Position numbers and translations under genes: made by a program. The notes beneath the pieces were generated by a model. That model saw only the letters and a program-made list of their open reading frames with translations. It did not search any database and was not told where the DNA came from. Source: Cupriavidus lacunae (GTDB lineage: Bacteria > Pseudomonadota > Gammaproteobacteria > Burkholderiales > Burkholderiaceae). From it: a stretch of 64,000 nucleotides of DNA. Positions within the stretch are counted from its first letter, which is position 1; the number at the start of each line of letters is the position of its first letter. The DNA is taken from assembly GCF_003353055.1 (NCBI RefSeq), contig NZ_QKWJ01000008.1, positions 62,001 through 126,000 on the forward strand, given 5' to 3'. Below, one piece after another: positions 45,348-54,479 of this stretch.

Positions 45348-46820
45348 TCAGGCTGCGCCGAACTCGGGCCGCGAACCACGCGGCAGGAAACGGCCGGCGC
45401 GCACGCCGGTGGTCTGGCGCTGCTGCCATGACAGCTCGCCATTGACCCAGACCGCGGCAATGCCCTCGGCCGGTTGCATGGGATCGGTAAAGCTGGCCGC
45501 GTCGCGGATGGTGGCGGCGTTGAACAGCACCAGGTCGGCCCAGTAGCCTTCGCGCACGAAGCCACGCTCGTGCAGCCCGAAGCGCTCGGCGGACATGCCG
45601 GTCATCTTGTTGACGGCCACCGTCAGCGGGAACAGCTCGCGGTCGCGGGCGTAGTGGCCCAGCACGCGCGGGAACGCGCCCCACAGGCGCGGATGCGGCA
45701 GCGGGTCGTTGGGCAGGCCGTCCGAGCCGACCACCGTGGCCGGATGGCTCAGGATGCGGTCGACGTCGGCGTCTTCCATGCAGTGGTAGACAGCGCCCGC
45801 GGGCATCAGCCGGCGCGCGGCCTCGTGCAGGTCGACCTGCCATTCGGCGGCGATATCGGCCAGCAGGCGGCCGCCCATCTCGGGCGCGCCTTCGGACCAG
45901 GTCACCATGATGTCGAAGTCGCTGGTGACCTGCTTCAGGTCCAGCGTGGACGAACTGGCGGTGTAGGGGTAGCAGTCGCAGCCCACCGGCTGCCAGCGCT
46001 GCGCGCCGTCGAGCGCGTCCAGCACCTCGGTGCTGCGGCCCCAGTTGGCCACGCCCGCGCATTTCAGGTGCGAGATCACCACCGGCACGCGCGCGTGGCG
46101 GCCGATGCGGAAGGCCTCGTCCATGGCGTCGAGGATCTCGGCAAACTCGCTGCGCAGGTGGGTGGCGTAGAGCGCGCCGGCCCTGGCCAGCGGTTCGGCC
46201 AGTGCCAGCACTTCGTCGGTCGGTGCGCTGAAGGCATTGGCGTAGGCCAGGCCCGTGGACAGGCCCAGCGCGCCGTGCTGCAGCGCTTCTTCCAGCTGCG
46301 CGCGCATCGCCGCGATTTCTTCCGGCGTGGCGGCGCGGTCGAAGCGATCCATATGGTTGCTGCGCAGCGCGGTATGGCCGACCAGCGCGGCGACATTGAC
46401 CGCGGGCTGCGCGGCTGCCACCGCATCGACATAGCTCTTGAAGTCCGGGTAGCGGAAGGCGTCGGCATTGCCGAGCAGGTTCATCGGGTCGGGCGGCTCG
46501 CCCGCCAGCGTCACCGGTGCGGCGCTGATGCCGCAGTTGCCGACTACCACCGTGGTCACGCCCTGCGACAGCTTGGGCGTCATCTCGGGCTGGCGCACTA
46601 CGTTGGTGTCGTCGTGCGTATGCACGTCGATAAAGCCGGGCGCGAGCACCAGGCCGTCGCCTTCAACCACATGCGCGGCGGCATCGGGGTCGATCGCGCC
46701 GGGCTCGTCGATGCGGGCAATGCGGCCGTCGCGCAGCGCCACGTCGGCCAGGCGCGCGGCGGCACCGGAGCCGTCGATCAGCGTGACGCAGCGGATCAGG
46801 GTATCGAACAGGTGTGGCAT
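45348..46820 (-). CDS. N-acyl-D-amino-acid deacylase (D-aminoacylase family)
   Basis: A 490-residue amidohydrolase of the D-aminoacylase group. Zinc and catalytic residues lie in FIDVHTHDDTNV, TTVVVGNCGISAAP (bridging Cys), YATHLRSE and VVISHLKCAG. The C-terminal part returns to the small beta-sandwich with VWVNGELSW. It removes an acyl group from N-acyl-D-amino acids. In the N-acetylglucosaminate pathway a member of this family deacetylates the sugar acid. ATG 46820 lies two bases after the rpiR stop, so it is coupled to it. Confidence 0.87.
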   Translation of the reverse strand: MPHLFDTLIRCVTLIDGSGAAARLADVALRDGRIARIDEPGAIDPDAAAHVVEGDGLVLAPGFIDVHTHDDTNVVRQPEMTPKLSQGVTTVVVGNCGISAAPVTLAGEPPDPMNLLGNADAFRYPDFKSYVDAVAAAQPAVNVAALVGHTALRSNHMDRFDRAATPEEIAAMRAQLEEALQHGALGLSTGLAYANAFSAPTDEVLALAEPLARAGALYATHLRSEFAEILDAMDEAFRIGRHARVPVVISHLKCAGVANWGRSTEVLDALDGAQRWQPVGCDCYPYTASSSTLDLKQVTSDFDIMVTWSEGAPEMGGRLLADIAAEWQVDLHEAARRLMPAGAVYHCMEDADVDRILSHPATVVGSDGLPNDPLPHPRLWGAFPRVLGHYARDRELFPLTVAVNKMTGMSAERFGLHERGFVREGYWADLVLFNAATIRDAASFTDPMQPAEGIAAVWVNGELSWQQRQTTGVRAGRFLPRGSRPEFGAA

Positions 46821-46822
46821 GG

Positions 46823-47728
46823 TCAGTCTCCCAGCGGCTGGCGGCTGTCGGGGCCCTTGGCGGTGCCGCTTTCGCCGCGGTGGGTGTCCAGCACGTACTT
46901 GAGCCGGCGCAGGCGCTCCTTGCTCTGGTCCGGCTGCAACAGCGCGCATTGCGTGGCCAGCACGTCCAGCACCATCAGCATGGCGTAGCGCGATGCCGAC
47001 GGCTTGAAAATGAAATCCGTCTCCAGCGTGCGCACCGGCAGCAGCACGTCGGCACGCGCTGCCAGCGGCGAGCCCAGCGCGGTCACGGCCACCAGGCGGG
47101 CACCGTACTCGCGCGCGATATCGCAGCTGGCCAGCATCTCCGGCACGCGGCCGCTGGCCGAGAAGGCCAGCACCACGTCGTCGCGGCCCAGCGTGGCCGC
47201 CACCATCTTCTGCAGCAGGGCGTCCTGGTAGCTCGCCACCGGCTGGCCCAGGCGCGCCAGGCGATGGCGCGCCTCGTCGGCCATGAACGACGAGCCGCCG
47301 CCCATGCCAAAAGCGTAGACCATGCGTGCGCCAAGCAACAGGCGCGCGGCTTCTTCAATGCGCTGCGTGTCCATCAGGCTGCGGTTGACTTCCAGCGCGG
47401 TCAGAATGTCCGCGTGGATGCTGTCGGCCAGCGTGGCCGGGGCGGCTTCACCGGCCGGGACCGCGCCGGGCTGCAGGAAGCGCGCGCCCACCGCAGTGGC
47501 CTGGGCCAGGCGCAGCTTCAGGTCGCGCACGTCGCGGCAGCCGATGGCCTTGGCAAAGCGCGTCACGCTGGCCTCGCTGACGCCGGCCTTGCGCGCCAGC
47601 TCATTGATGCTGGCGGCGGCCGCGCCGGCCAGGTCTTCCAGCACCACCTGCGCCACCTTCTGCTCGGCCAGGCGCAGCGCGGGGCCGCGCTCGGCGATGC
47701 GGGTCAGGATGTCGAAGGGCGCGTTCAT
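46823..47728 (-). CDS. RpiR family regulator (HTH plus SIS)
   Basis: A 301-residue regulator with an N-terminal RpiR helix-turn-helix (INELARKAGVSEASVTRFAK) and a C-terminal SIS phosphosugar-binding domain (VYAFGMGGGSSFMADEARHR). SIS domains in this family sense sugar phosphates such as KDPG. It leads the deacylase-ridA-gntP operon and is divergent from the PLP enzyme-kdgK-eda operon, so it is well placed to control both. Confidence 0.88.
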   Translation of the reverse strand: MNAPFDILTRIAERGPALRLAEQKVAQVVLEDLAGAAAASINELARKAGVSEASVTRFAKAIGCRDVRDLKLRLAQATAVGARFLQPGAVPAGEAAPATLADSIHADILTALEVNRSLMDTQRIEEAARLLLGARMVYAFGMGGGSSFMADEARHRLARLGQPVASYQDALLQKMVAATLGRDDVVLAFSASGRVPEMLASCDIAREYGARLVAVTALGSPLAARADVLLPVRTLETDFIFKPSASRYAMLMVLDVLATQCALLQPDQSKERLRRLKYVLDTHRGESGTAKGPDSRQPLGD

Positions 47729-47892
47729 GGGTGGGCAGGTCGGGTCAGAAAGGCGGATCGGATCGAAATGTGACGGAAGCTGCAGTGGCCGCGGGCAGGG
47801 GCTATAACAGTGACTGGCGCCCCGTGGAGTAAGGCCGTCGCGTCGTCCCGGCTAGCCCTTCCGGGCCTCTGCGTGTTACTTTATAACAAGGA

Positions 47893-47910
47893 TGAAATAT
47901 CTTATTTTCA
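47893..47910. promoter_or_regulatory. candidate RpiR operator
   Basis: TGAAATATCTTATTTTCA is an imperfect dyad with TGAAA/TTTCA arms, in the AT-rich divergent region, about 35 bases before the PLP enzyme start. Its place and shape fit a regulator site, but no known consensus was matched. Confidence 0.4.
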
Positions 47911-47943
47911 GGGCTATCATTACGTCAATCAGATTTTTTCAGG

Positions 47944-49224
47944 ATGATGACAAGCATGCGTGAAATAAAGTATCAGGCCGGCGTGATCGATCCGCTCAAC
48001 AAGGCGCTGGGCCGGATGGAAGCCCCCATCGCCCCGGATGCGGCCGGCCAGACCGGCTGGAACCTGTTGCGGGAAGAACTGAGCCTGCCGGCCGCGGTGC
48101 TCTATGAAGACCGGCTTGCGCACAACCTGGAATGGATGCGCCGCTTCATGAACGAATACGGCGTGCAGCTTGCGCCGCATGGCAAGACCACCATGGCGCC
48201 CAAGCTGTTTGCGCGCCAGCTCGGCGCCGGCGCGTGGGGCATCACCCTGGCCACGGCGCACCAGACCGCCGCCGCGCATGCACACGGCGTCAAGCGCGTG
48301 CTGATGGCTAACCAGCTGGTGGGCCGCCGCAATATGGAAATCATCGCGGACCTGCTGCGCGATCCGGATTTCGAATTCTTCTCGCTGGTGGACTCGGCCG
48401 CGCTGGTCGACCAGCTCGGCAAGTTCTTCCAGGAACGCGGGCAGAAGCTGCAGGTGCTGCTGGAGCTGGGCGTGGAGGGTGGGCGCACCGGCGTGCGCGA
48501 CGACGCGCAGCAGCAGGCCGTGCTGGAGGCGCTGGCGCGCTGGCCGGATGCGCTGTCGCTGGCCGGCGTGGAAATCTACGAGGGCGTGCTCAAGGAAGAG
48601 GCCGAAATCCGCAAATTCCTGCAGCGCACGGTGGCCGTGACGCGGCAACTGGCACAGGAAGGCCGCTTCGGCCGCAGCCCGGTGGTGATGTCGGGCGCGG
48701 GCTCGGCCTGGTATGACGTGGTGGCCGAGGAATTCGCGCGCACCGAGATTGGCGCGCCGATCGACATCGTGCTGCGCCCGGGCTGCTACCTGACGCACGA
48801 CGTGGGCATCTACCGCGCCGCGCAGCAGCGCATCCTGGCCAGCAACCCAGTCGCGCAGAAGATGCGCGAGGGCCTGCTGCCGGCACTGCAGCTGTGGGCT
48901 TATGTGCAGTCGATCCCCGAGCCGGACCGCGTCATCATCGGCATGGGCAAGCGCGATGCGGCCTTCGACGCCGGCATGCCGATCCCGGCGCGCCTGTACC
49001 GCCCCGGCACCGAGGCGCCGGTCGACGTGCCCGCGCACTGGGAGGTCACCGGCATGATGGACCAGCACGCCTATCTGCAGGTCAAGCCGGGCGACGACGT
49101 GCAGGTCGGCGACATGATCGCCTTCGATATCTCGCACCCGTGCCTGACCTTCGACAAGTGGCGCCATATCCCGGTGCTGGACCGCGACATGCGCGTGATT
49201 GACATCGTCCAAACCTTCTTCTGA
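47944..49224 (+). CDS. D-serine-deaminase-like PLP enzyme (DSD1/D-threonine aldolase family; probable D-glucosaminate ammonia-lyase)
   Basis: A 426-residue fold-type III PLP enzyme. The PLP lysine is in QLAPHGKTTMAPKL. Further blocks are VLLELGVEGGRTGV, GVEIYEGVL, and the metal-site end of the fold DISHPCLTFDKW (His/Cys pair, as in D-serine dehydratase). Homologues deaminate D-serine, D-threonine or D-glucosaminate. Followed at once by KDG kinase and KDPG aldolase, so elimination of ammonia from D-glucosaminate to 2-keto-3-deoxygluconate is the best fit. The start may be 47944 or ATG 47956. Confidence 0.82.
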   Translation: MMTSMREIKYQAGVIDPLNKALGRMEAPIAPDAAGQTGWNLLREELSLPAAVLYEDRLAHNLEWMRRFMNEYGVQLAPHGKTTMAPKLFARQLGAGAWGITLATAHQTAAAHAHGVKRVLMANQLVGRRNMEIIADLLRDPDFEFFSLVDSAALVDQLGKFFQERGQKLQVLLELGVEGGRTGVRDDAQQQAVLEALARWPDALSLAGVEIYEGVLKEEAEIRKFLQRTVAVTRQLAQEGRFGRSPVVMSGAGSAWYDVVAEEFARTEIGAPIDIVLRPGCYLTHDVGIYRAAQQRILASNPVAQKMREGLLPALQLWAYVQSIPEPDRVIIGMGKRDAAFDAGMPIPARLYRPGTEAPVDVPAHWEVTGMMDQHAYLQVKPGDDVQVGDMIAFDISHPCLTFDKWRHIPVLDRDMRVIDIVQTFF

Positions 49225-49237
49225 GGCAGGCGGCCTT

Positions 49238-50173
49238 ATGAGCATCGATATCCTGGCCTATGGCGAGCCGCTGGTGGAGTTCAACCAGCAGCCCGACGAT
49301 CCGTCGCGCTACCTGCAGGGCTTTGGCGGCGACACTTCCAACTTCTGCATTGCCGCCGCGCGCCAGGGTGCCAGCACCGGCTATATCTGCGCGGTAGGGG
49401 CCGACACCTTCGGCGAACGGCTGCGCGCGCTGTGGACGCAGGAGCGGGTCGATACCCGCCACGTGCACATCGACGCGGGCGCGCCCACCGGCGTCTACTT
49501 TGTCTCGCACGACAACCACGGCCACCGCTTCGACTACCTGCGCGAAGGTTCCGCCGCCAGCCGCTACCAGCATGAGCTGCTGCCGCTGGGCGCGATCGCG
49601 GCGGCGCGCTACCTGCACCTGTCGGGCATCAGCCTGGCCATCAGCACCAACGCCTGCGATGCCGGCCTGGACGCGATGGAGCATGCGCGCAAGGCCGGCA
49701 CCAAGGTCACGCTGGACACCAACCTGCGGCTGCGCCTGTGGTCGCTGGCGCGCGCGCGCGGCATCATGCGCGAGGCCTTCAGGATGACCGACGTGTGCCT
49801 GCCGAGCTGGGACGACATCACCGTGCTGACCGGCCTGGACGACCGCGACGCCATCGCCGACTACCTGCTCGAATGCGGCATCAGCCTGGTTGCGCTGAAG
49901 CTGGGCGAGGAGGGCTCCTACGTGGCCACGCCGGAATCGCGCGCGCTGGTGCCGCCGTACCCGGTCAAGCCGGTGGATGCCACCGGTGCGGGCGACTGCT
50001 TCGGCGGCAGCTTTGTCGCGCGCCTGGCCGCGGGCGCCGATCCGTTCGAGGCGGCGCGCTATGCCAATGTGGCCGCGGCCCTGTCGACCACCGGCTATGG
50101 CGCCGTGGCGCCGATCCCCGATGCACAGACCGTGCTGGCCCGGCTGGCGCAGTCGGTGTCGGTCATCGCGTGA
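49238..50173 (+). CDS. kdgK: 2-keto-3-deoxygluconate kinase (PfkB family)
   Basis: A 311-residue sugar kinase. The N-terminal substrate loop EPLVEFNQ, the GFGGDTSNFCIAAARQGA block and the PfkB signature DATGAGDCFGGSFVARL are typical of KdgK. It phosphorylates KDG to KDPG with ATP. It lies 13 bases after the PLP enzyme and just ahead of the aldolase that splits its product. ATG 49238 is preferred over 49199. Confidence 0.9.
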   Translation: MSIDILAYGEPLVEFNQQPDDPSRYLQGFGGDTSNFCIAAARQGASTGYICAVGADTFGERLRALWTQERVDTRHVHIDAGAPTGVYFVSHDNHGHRFDYLREGSAASRYQHELLPLGAIAAARYLHLSGISLAISTNACDAGLDAMEHARKAGTKVTLDTNLRLRLWSLARARGIMREAFRMTDVCLPSWDDITVLTGLDDRDAIADYLLECGISLVALKLGEEGSYVATPESRALVPPYPVKPVDATGAGDCFGGSFVARLAAGADPFEAARYANVAAALSTTGYGAVAPIPDAQTVLARLAQSVSVIA

Positions 50174-50226
50174 CCCGGTCGCGTTGAATCCCTGTTTTCC
50201 TCAAACCCATCCACTCCGAGACAGCC

Positions 50227-50871
50227 ATGCAAAACCAGACTTCCCCGCTGCTTCAACGCCTTGCCGATGTGCCGGTGATCCCGGTGCTGGAATTCCACTC
50301 GGTCGACGAGGCCTTGCACGTCAGCGAGGCGCTGGTTACCGGCGGCTTGCCGCTGCTCGAGATCACGCTGCGCACCCCGGTGGCGCTGGAAGCAATCAGG
50401 GCGGTGGCAGCCGCGCTGCCCCAGGCCTGCGTCGGTGCCGGCACGGTACTGAACGTCGAGCAGTTGCATGCCGTACGCGATGCGGGCGCGCAGTTTGCGG
50501 TTTCGCCCGGCCTGACCCCGGCGCTGGCCGAGGGCGCACAGGGCGCGGGTATCTCGCTGCTGCCGGGCGTGGCCACTGCCAGCGAGGCCATGGCGGCGCT
50601 CGAAGCCGGCTTCACCTTCCTCAAGTTCTTCCCGGCGCAGGCCGCGGGCGGGGTGCCGATGCTGAAGTCGCTGGGCGGGCCGCTGCCGCAACTGCGCTTC
50701 TGCCCGACCGGCGGCATCGACGCGGCACTGGCCCCGACCTACCTGGCGCTGCCCAACGTGGTGTGCGTGGGCGGTTCGTGGGTGGTGCCCAAGGATGCCG
50801 TCGCCAGTGGCGACTGGGGCCGCATCCGCACGCTGGCCGAGCAGGCCAGGGCGCTGCGTAACAAGGGCTGA
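50227..50871 (+). CDS. eda: KDPG/KHG aldolase
   Basis: A 214-residue class I aldolase with [20 protein letters not shown], the Schiff-base Lys in [13 protein letters not shown] and RFCPTGGI. It cleaves 2-keto-3-deoxy-6-phosphogluconate to pyruvate and glyceraldehyde-3-phosphate. Last gene of the operon, closed by a strong terminator. Confidence 0.92.
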   Translation: MQNQTSPLLQRLADVPVIPVLEFHSVDEALHVSEALVTGGLPLLEITLRTPVALEAIRAVAAALPQACVGAGTVLNVEQLHAVRDAGAQFAVSPGLTPALAEGAQGAGISLLPGVATASEAMAALEAGFTFLKFFPAQAAGGVPMLKSLGGPLPQLRFCPTGGIDAALAPTYLALPNVVCVGGSWVVPKDAVASGDWGRIRTLAEQARALRNKG

Positions 50872-50890
50872 GCACCGCCGGCACAAAGAG

Positions 50891-50919
50891 AAACGGCACG
50901 CCCTGCGGCGTGCCGTTTT
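50891..50919 (+). terminator. strong rho-independent terminator after eda
   Basis: AAACGGCACGCC (50891-50902) and GGCGTGCCGTTT (50907-50918) form a perfect 12-base stem with a four-base loop and run into TTTTC. The flanking A and T runs could make it work for the entericidin gene on the other strand too. Confidence 0.9.
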
Positions 50920-50961
50920 CATATCGACGCGGACCGGGCCGCGTCGGACTGGGCTGGCGGC

Positions 50962-51093
50962 TTACTTGTGACGGTCCGCCGAGCTTTCGAGCTTCTGGCC
51001 ACCGCGCTGAATGTCCTGGCCGAGCCCCGCCATCGTGTTGCAGCCAGCCAACAGGGTGGCAAACAAAACGCACCAGATCCAACCTTTCTTCAC
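50962..51093 (-). CDS. entericidin A/B-type small lipoprotein
   Basis: A 43-residue protein starting at GTG 51093 with an AAGGAG site seven bases upstream. The signal reads KKGWIWCVLFATLLAGC with a lipobox LAGC, followed by NTMAGLGQDIQRGGQKLES, which is the entericidin pattern (N-T-x-x-G-x-G-x-D-x-x-x-G-G). Mature length is about 26 residues. Entericidins are cell-envelope peptides linked in E. coli to stationary-phase lysis and its control. Only one copy is present here. Confidence 0.85.
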   Translation of the reverse strand: MKKGWIWCVLFATLLAGCNTMAGLGQDIQRGGQKLESSADRHK

Positions 51094-51254
51094 GCCGGGC
51101 TCCTTTTGAGATGTTTGAGAATCGAGAGATTCGTCGATTTAGGGATTTGCGCAGATTTTACCGCCGCTGTGAGCGGCGTTGAAATCTGGTATGTGCCAAT
51201 TTGTAAATCGTGCAACCGGGGCAACGGTCCGACCCCGGCGCATCGCCGAAACGG

Positions 51255-52571
51255 TCAGGCGGGTGGCGCCAGCAGTTCCCGGGCGCGCTGCTGGATCGCC
51301 GCATGGGTCTGCAGCAGCCATACGGCAGGGAACGGCTGCGCCAGCAGGTAGCCCTGGACGCTCTGGCAGCCCCAGCCGCGCACCGCTTCCAGCTGCTGGC
51401 GGGTCTCGATGCCCTTGGCGCAGACCGACACCCGCGCGCGCCGGGCCAGCCGGCAGGCCTCGCGCAGGCTTTCGGCACGGTCGCCGGCCTGGCGCGCATG
51501 GCCCAGTCCCCGCGCGTCCAGTGTGACGCTGTCCGGGTGCAGCGCCGCCAGCGCCTGGCGGCAGGCGGGGCTGTCGTCGAAATCGCCCAGCGCCAGTTGC
51601 AGGCCGCGCCGGCGCAGCGCGGCAAAGCGGGCGATGATGTCGGCGTCGGTCGGCACCGTGCTGGCCGGCAACTCGATACACAGCCGCTGCGGCGCAATGC
51701 CGCCCGCATCGAGTGCCTGGGCCAGGGCTTCCACCATCTGCGGGCGGTGCAGCTGTGCGCTCGAGGCCAGCAGCGTGAACTGAAACGGGGCGATCGCCTC
51801 GGCGGCACGCACCAGCGGCAGCACGCTTTCCAGCAGCCAGTTGCCGATCCGGCCGACCAGTCCCAGCGACTCCACCGCGGGCAGGAAATCCTGCGGCGCC
51901 ACGCGGCCGAGAACCGGGTGTTGCCAGCGCAGCCGCACGGTGTAGCCGCTGACCGCGGCGCCGGCAAAGTCGGCGCGCGGCTGCAGCTGCAGGCTCAGTT
52001 CGCCGCGTTCCAGCGCGTCGGGCAGCGCCGCCAGCAACGGGGCGGCGGGCGGGGCGACGGGCTTGTCGGCGCGCGCGAGGCCATCGCCGCCCTGGCGGTT
52101 GACCCGCAGCATGGCGTCGAAGGCCTGCTGCAGGCTGCGCTCGGCCGGGATGTCCGGATCGTCCGTGGCCACGCCGATGCTGCAGGAAATAAACAGTTCG
52201 AAGCCATCCAGCGCAAACGGCCGCGACAGGTCGTCGGCCAGGCGGCTGGCTGCCGGGCCAGGGTCGGGCACGCCGTCGGGCAGCGCGGTGATGACCGCCA
52301 GGTCCGCTGCCGCCATCCAGTGCATGATGGCGCCCGGCGGCAGCAGGCAGGCAATGCGGGCCTGGACGATGGCATGCAGCCTGGCCGCGCGCCGGGGCCC
52401 GAGGGTTTCGCAGGCACTGGCAAAGCGGTCCAGGCGGATGGCAAGGATGGCCGCCGGCTGCCCGGCGCGGGCGCGGCGTGCCGTCAGCGCGGACACCAGG
52501 GCGGACGGCTGCATCGCGCCGCTCGCGCCCCAGGCAGGGGGCGCGGCGATGTCGTCGGCATCAGGATGCAT
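51255..52571 (-). CDS. degenerate GGDEF-EAL protein
   Basis: A 438-residue protein with a worn GGDEF-like N-terminal half (GFELFISCSIGVAT, QAFDAMLRVNRQGGDGLA; no GG[D/E]EF signature) and an EAL-like C-terminal half. In place of the E-A/V-L-x-R motif it has YTVRLRW. DDFG is GDFDDSP, and EGVET is KGIET. Several metal and catalytic residues of c-di-GMP phosphodiesterases are therefore missing. It is probably a c-di-GMP or protein-binding scaffold rather than an enzyme. No signal or membrane segment. Confidence 0.8.
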   Translation of the reverse strand: MHPDADDIAAPPAWGASGAMQPSALVSALTARRARAGQPAAILAIRLDRFASACETLGPRRAARLHAIVQARIACLLPPGAIMHWMAAADLAVITALPDGVPDPGPAASRLADDLSRPFALDGFELFISCSIGVATDDPDIPAERSLQQAFDAMLRVNRQGGDGLARADKPVAPPAAPLLAALPDALERGELSLQLQPRADFAGAAVSGYTVRLRWQHPVLGRVAPQDFLPAVESLGLVGRIGNWLLESVLPLVRAAEAIAPFQFTLLASSAQLHRPQMVEALAQALDAGGIAPQRLCIELPASTVPTDADIIARFAALRRRGLQLALGDFDDSPACRQALAALHPDSVTLDARGLGHARQAGDRAESLREACRLARRARVSVCAKGIETRQQLEAVRGWGCQSVQGYLLAQPFPAVWLLQTHAAIQQRARELLAPPA

Positions 52572-52908
52572 GGATGGTCTTGCGGACAGCCAGACTATGG
52601 CCCTTGCTACGCCCGCGTCTCCCCGTACTAGTTATGGTCCTTCGGCAGTCCGCGGGCGCGGTGCCGTAGGGTTCGCCAGCATGGCAACACCATGCGGCCA
52701 CAGCCGTATGCGGGCTGCGAAGCCTGATCATAAGCCAAGGGGAAGGGTGAGATATCGCAAATTGCGCCAAGGTGACTGGTTCGCAACCTGCGTTTGATGT
52801 GGGTCAATGCGGCAGCAGTTGGGCGTGATCCGCGATTGACGCCACCGCCGGAATCCGGCAGCGGCAGTCAACCTGAACCGAAGTCGCCGGCAGGGCCGGC
52901 TTCGGTCA
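52572..52908. other. intergenic region between EAL and CorC genes
   Basis: About 340 bases carrying the promoter of the EAL-type gene and the 3' end region of the CorC-type gene, both on the minus strand. No gene or RNA was recognised. Confidence 0.4.
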
Positions 52909-54222
52909 TCAGCCGGTGGTTTCTTCCTCGGGGCCTTCCTGCGGCGGCAGGCGCTGGGCCAGCACCTTGTCGATGCGCTTGCCGTCCATGTCGACGATCT
53001 CGAAGCGCCAGTCGCCCCATTGCACGCTGTCGGCAATCTGGGGCAGGCGGCCCAGCAGCAGGAGCAGCATGCCGGACAGGGTGTGGTAGCGCTCCTTTTC
53101 TTCCTCGGGCACCTGACGCAGGCCGATGCGGTCCTTCAGTTCCGGGATCGGGATCAGGCCGTCCAGCAGCCATGAGCCGTCGTCGCGCTGCACCGCCCAT
53201 TCCTCGCCGGCGGCGTCGGCCTTGAATTCGCCGGTGATGGCTTCGATCAGGTCTTGCAGCGTGACCAGGCCCAGCACTTCGCCATACTCGTCGATGACAA
53301 AGGCCATCTGGCCGCCCGAGCCCCGGAAGTTCTCCAGCAGCTCCATGCCCGTCACGCTCTCCGGCACGAACACCGCTGGCTGTGCCGCGCCCTTCAGGTC
53401 GGCTTCCTCGCCGCGCAGGCGGCGCGCCAGCAGCTGGCGCGCGCTGACCACGCCGATGATGTCGTGCATGCCGCCGCGCACCACCGGAAAGCGCGAGTGG
53501 TCGGACTCCTCGATGCGGTGCAGGTTTTCATCCAGCGTCTCTTCCACGTCCAGGTAGACGACGTCTCCGCGCGGCACCATCAGCGATGCCAGTTGCCGGT
53601 CGTCCAGCCGGAACACGTTGCGCACCATGGTGTGCTCATGCTGCTCGATCACGCCGGCTTCAGAGCCCTCGACCAGCAGTGCGTGGATTTCTTCCTCGGT
53701 CACGCCGGGCCCGCGGTCGACCTTGGTGCCGAGCATCCGCAGCACCAGCCGCGTGGAGCTGGACAGCAGCTTGACGAAGGGGGTGGAGGCCACGGCCAGC
53801 CAGCCGATCGGCCGTGCCACCAGCCGCGCGATGGCCTCAGGCGCCATCTGGCCCAGGCGCTTGGGCACCAGTTCACCCAGCACGATGGAAAAGTAGGTCA
53901 GGCCTGCCACCACGATGGCGGTTGCCCCATAGCCGGCGGTGGTGGCCGAGATGCCGAAGCCCTGCAGCCAGAGGCCCAGCGGCTGCGCCAGCGTGGATTC
54001 GCCGACCACGCCGTTGAGCACACCGATCGACGTGATGCCGATCTGCACGGTGGACAGGAAGCGGGTTGGATCCTCGCCCAGCTTGATCGCCGCAATGGCG
54101 CCGCGGTCGCCGTTCTCGATCTGGCGTTGCAGGCGTGCCTTGCGGGCTGTGACCAGTGCGATCTCGGACATCGCAAACAGGCCATTCAGCAGGATCAGCG
54201 CCAGTAATATGGCAATTTCCAT
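52909..54222 (-). CDS. CorC/HlyC-type (CNNM-CBS) membrane protein
   Basis: A 437-residue protein with an N-terminal DUF21/CNNM membrane domain (ILLALILLNGLFAMSEIALV, IGITSIGVLNGVVGES, IVLGELVPKRLG). Two CBS modules follow (VPRGDVVYLDVEETLDENLH; MAFVIDEYGEVLGLVTLQDL), then a C-terminal CorC/HlyC domain. The family is linked to Mg2+/Co2+ efflux. The start is set at ATG 54222, where the first membrane helix begins; a longer frame to 54366 adds an Arg-rich stretch with no ribosome site. Confidence 0.88.
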   Translation of the reverse strand: MEIAILLALILLNGLFAMSEIALVTARKARLQRQIENGDRGAIAAIKLGEDPTRFLSTVQIGITSIGVLNGVVGESTLAQPLGLWLQGFGISATTAGYGATAIVVAGLTYFSIVLGELVPKRLGQMAPEAIARLVARPIGWLAVASTPFVKLLSSSTRLVLRMLGTKVDRGPGVTEEEIHALLVEGSEAGVIEQHEHTMVRNVFRLDDRQLASLMVPRGDVVYLDVEETLDENLHRIEESDHSRFPVVRGGMHDIIGVVSARQLLARRLRGEEADLKGAAQPAVFVPESVTGMELLENFRGSGGQMAFVIDEYGEVLGLVTLQDLIEAITGEFKADAAGEEWAVQRDDGSWLLDGLIPIPELKDRIGLRQVPEEEKERYHTLSGMLLLLLGRLPQIADSVQWGDWRFEIVDMDGKRIDKVLAQRLPPQEGPEEETTG

Positions 54223-54479
54223 CAGGGTGCGCGCCCTTTGCGCGCCGGGTGTTCGAAAAGACCAAGCATACCATTCGCGCATGACGACCCGGTGCCGGGC
54301 AGGCTGGCGATGCCGGCGGCCGCTCCGGTCGCGCAGCGATAACCTGTGGAGATAGCTCGATGCCAAATATTCAATAGTTAGTTATCGTTGGCTGCGCCAA
54401 ACTTCTGTCCGTGGCAGTACCCGCTGCCCCCTTACGAAAAGCCTGGATTCCACAGGCGAGCGAATCACAAGGAGACAGA

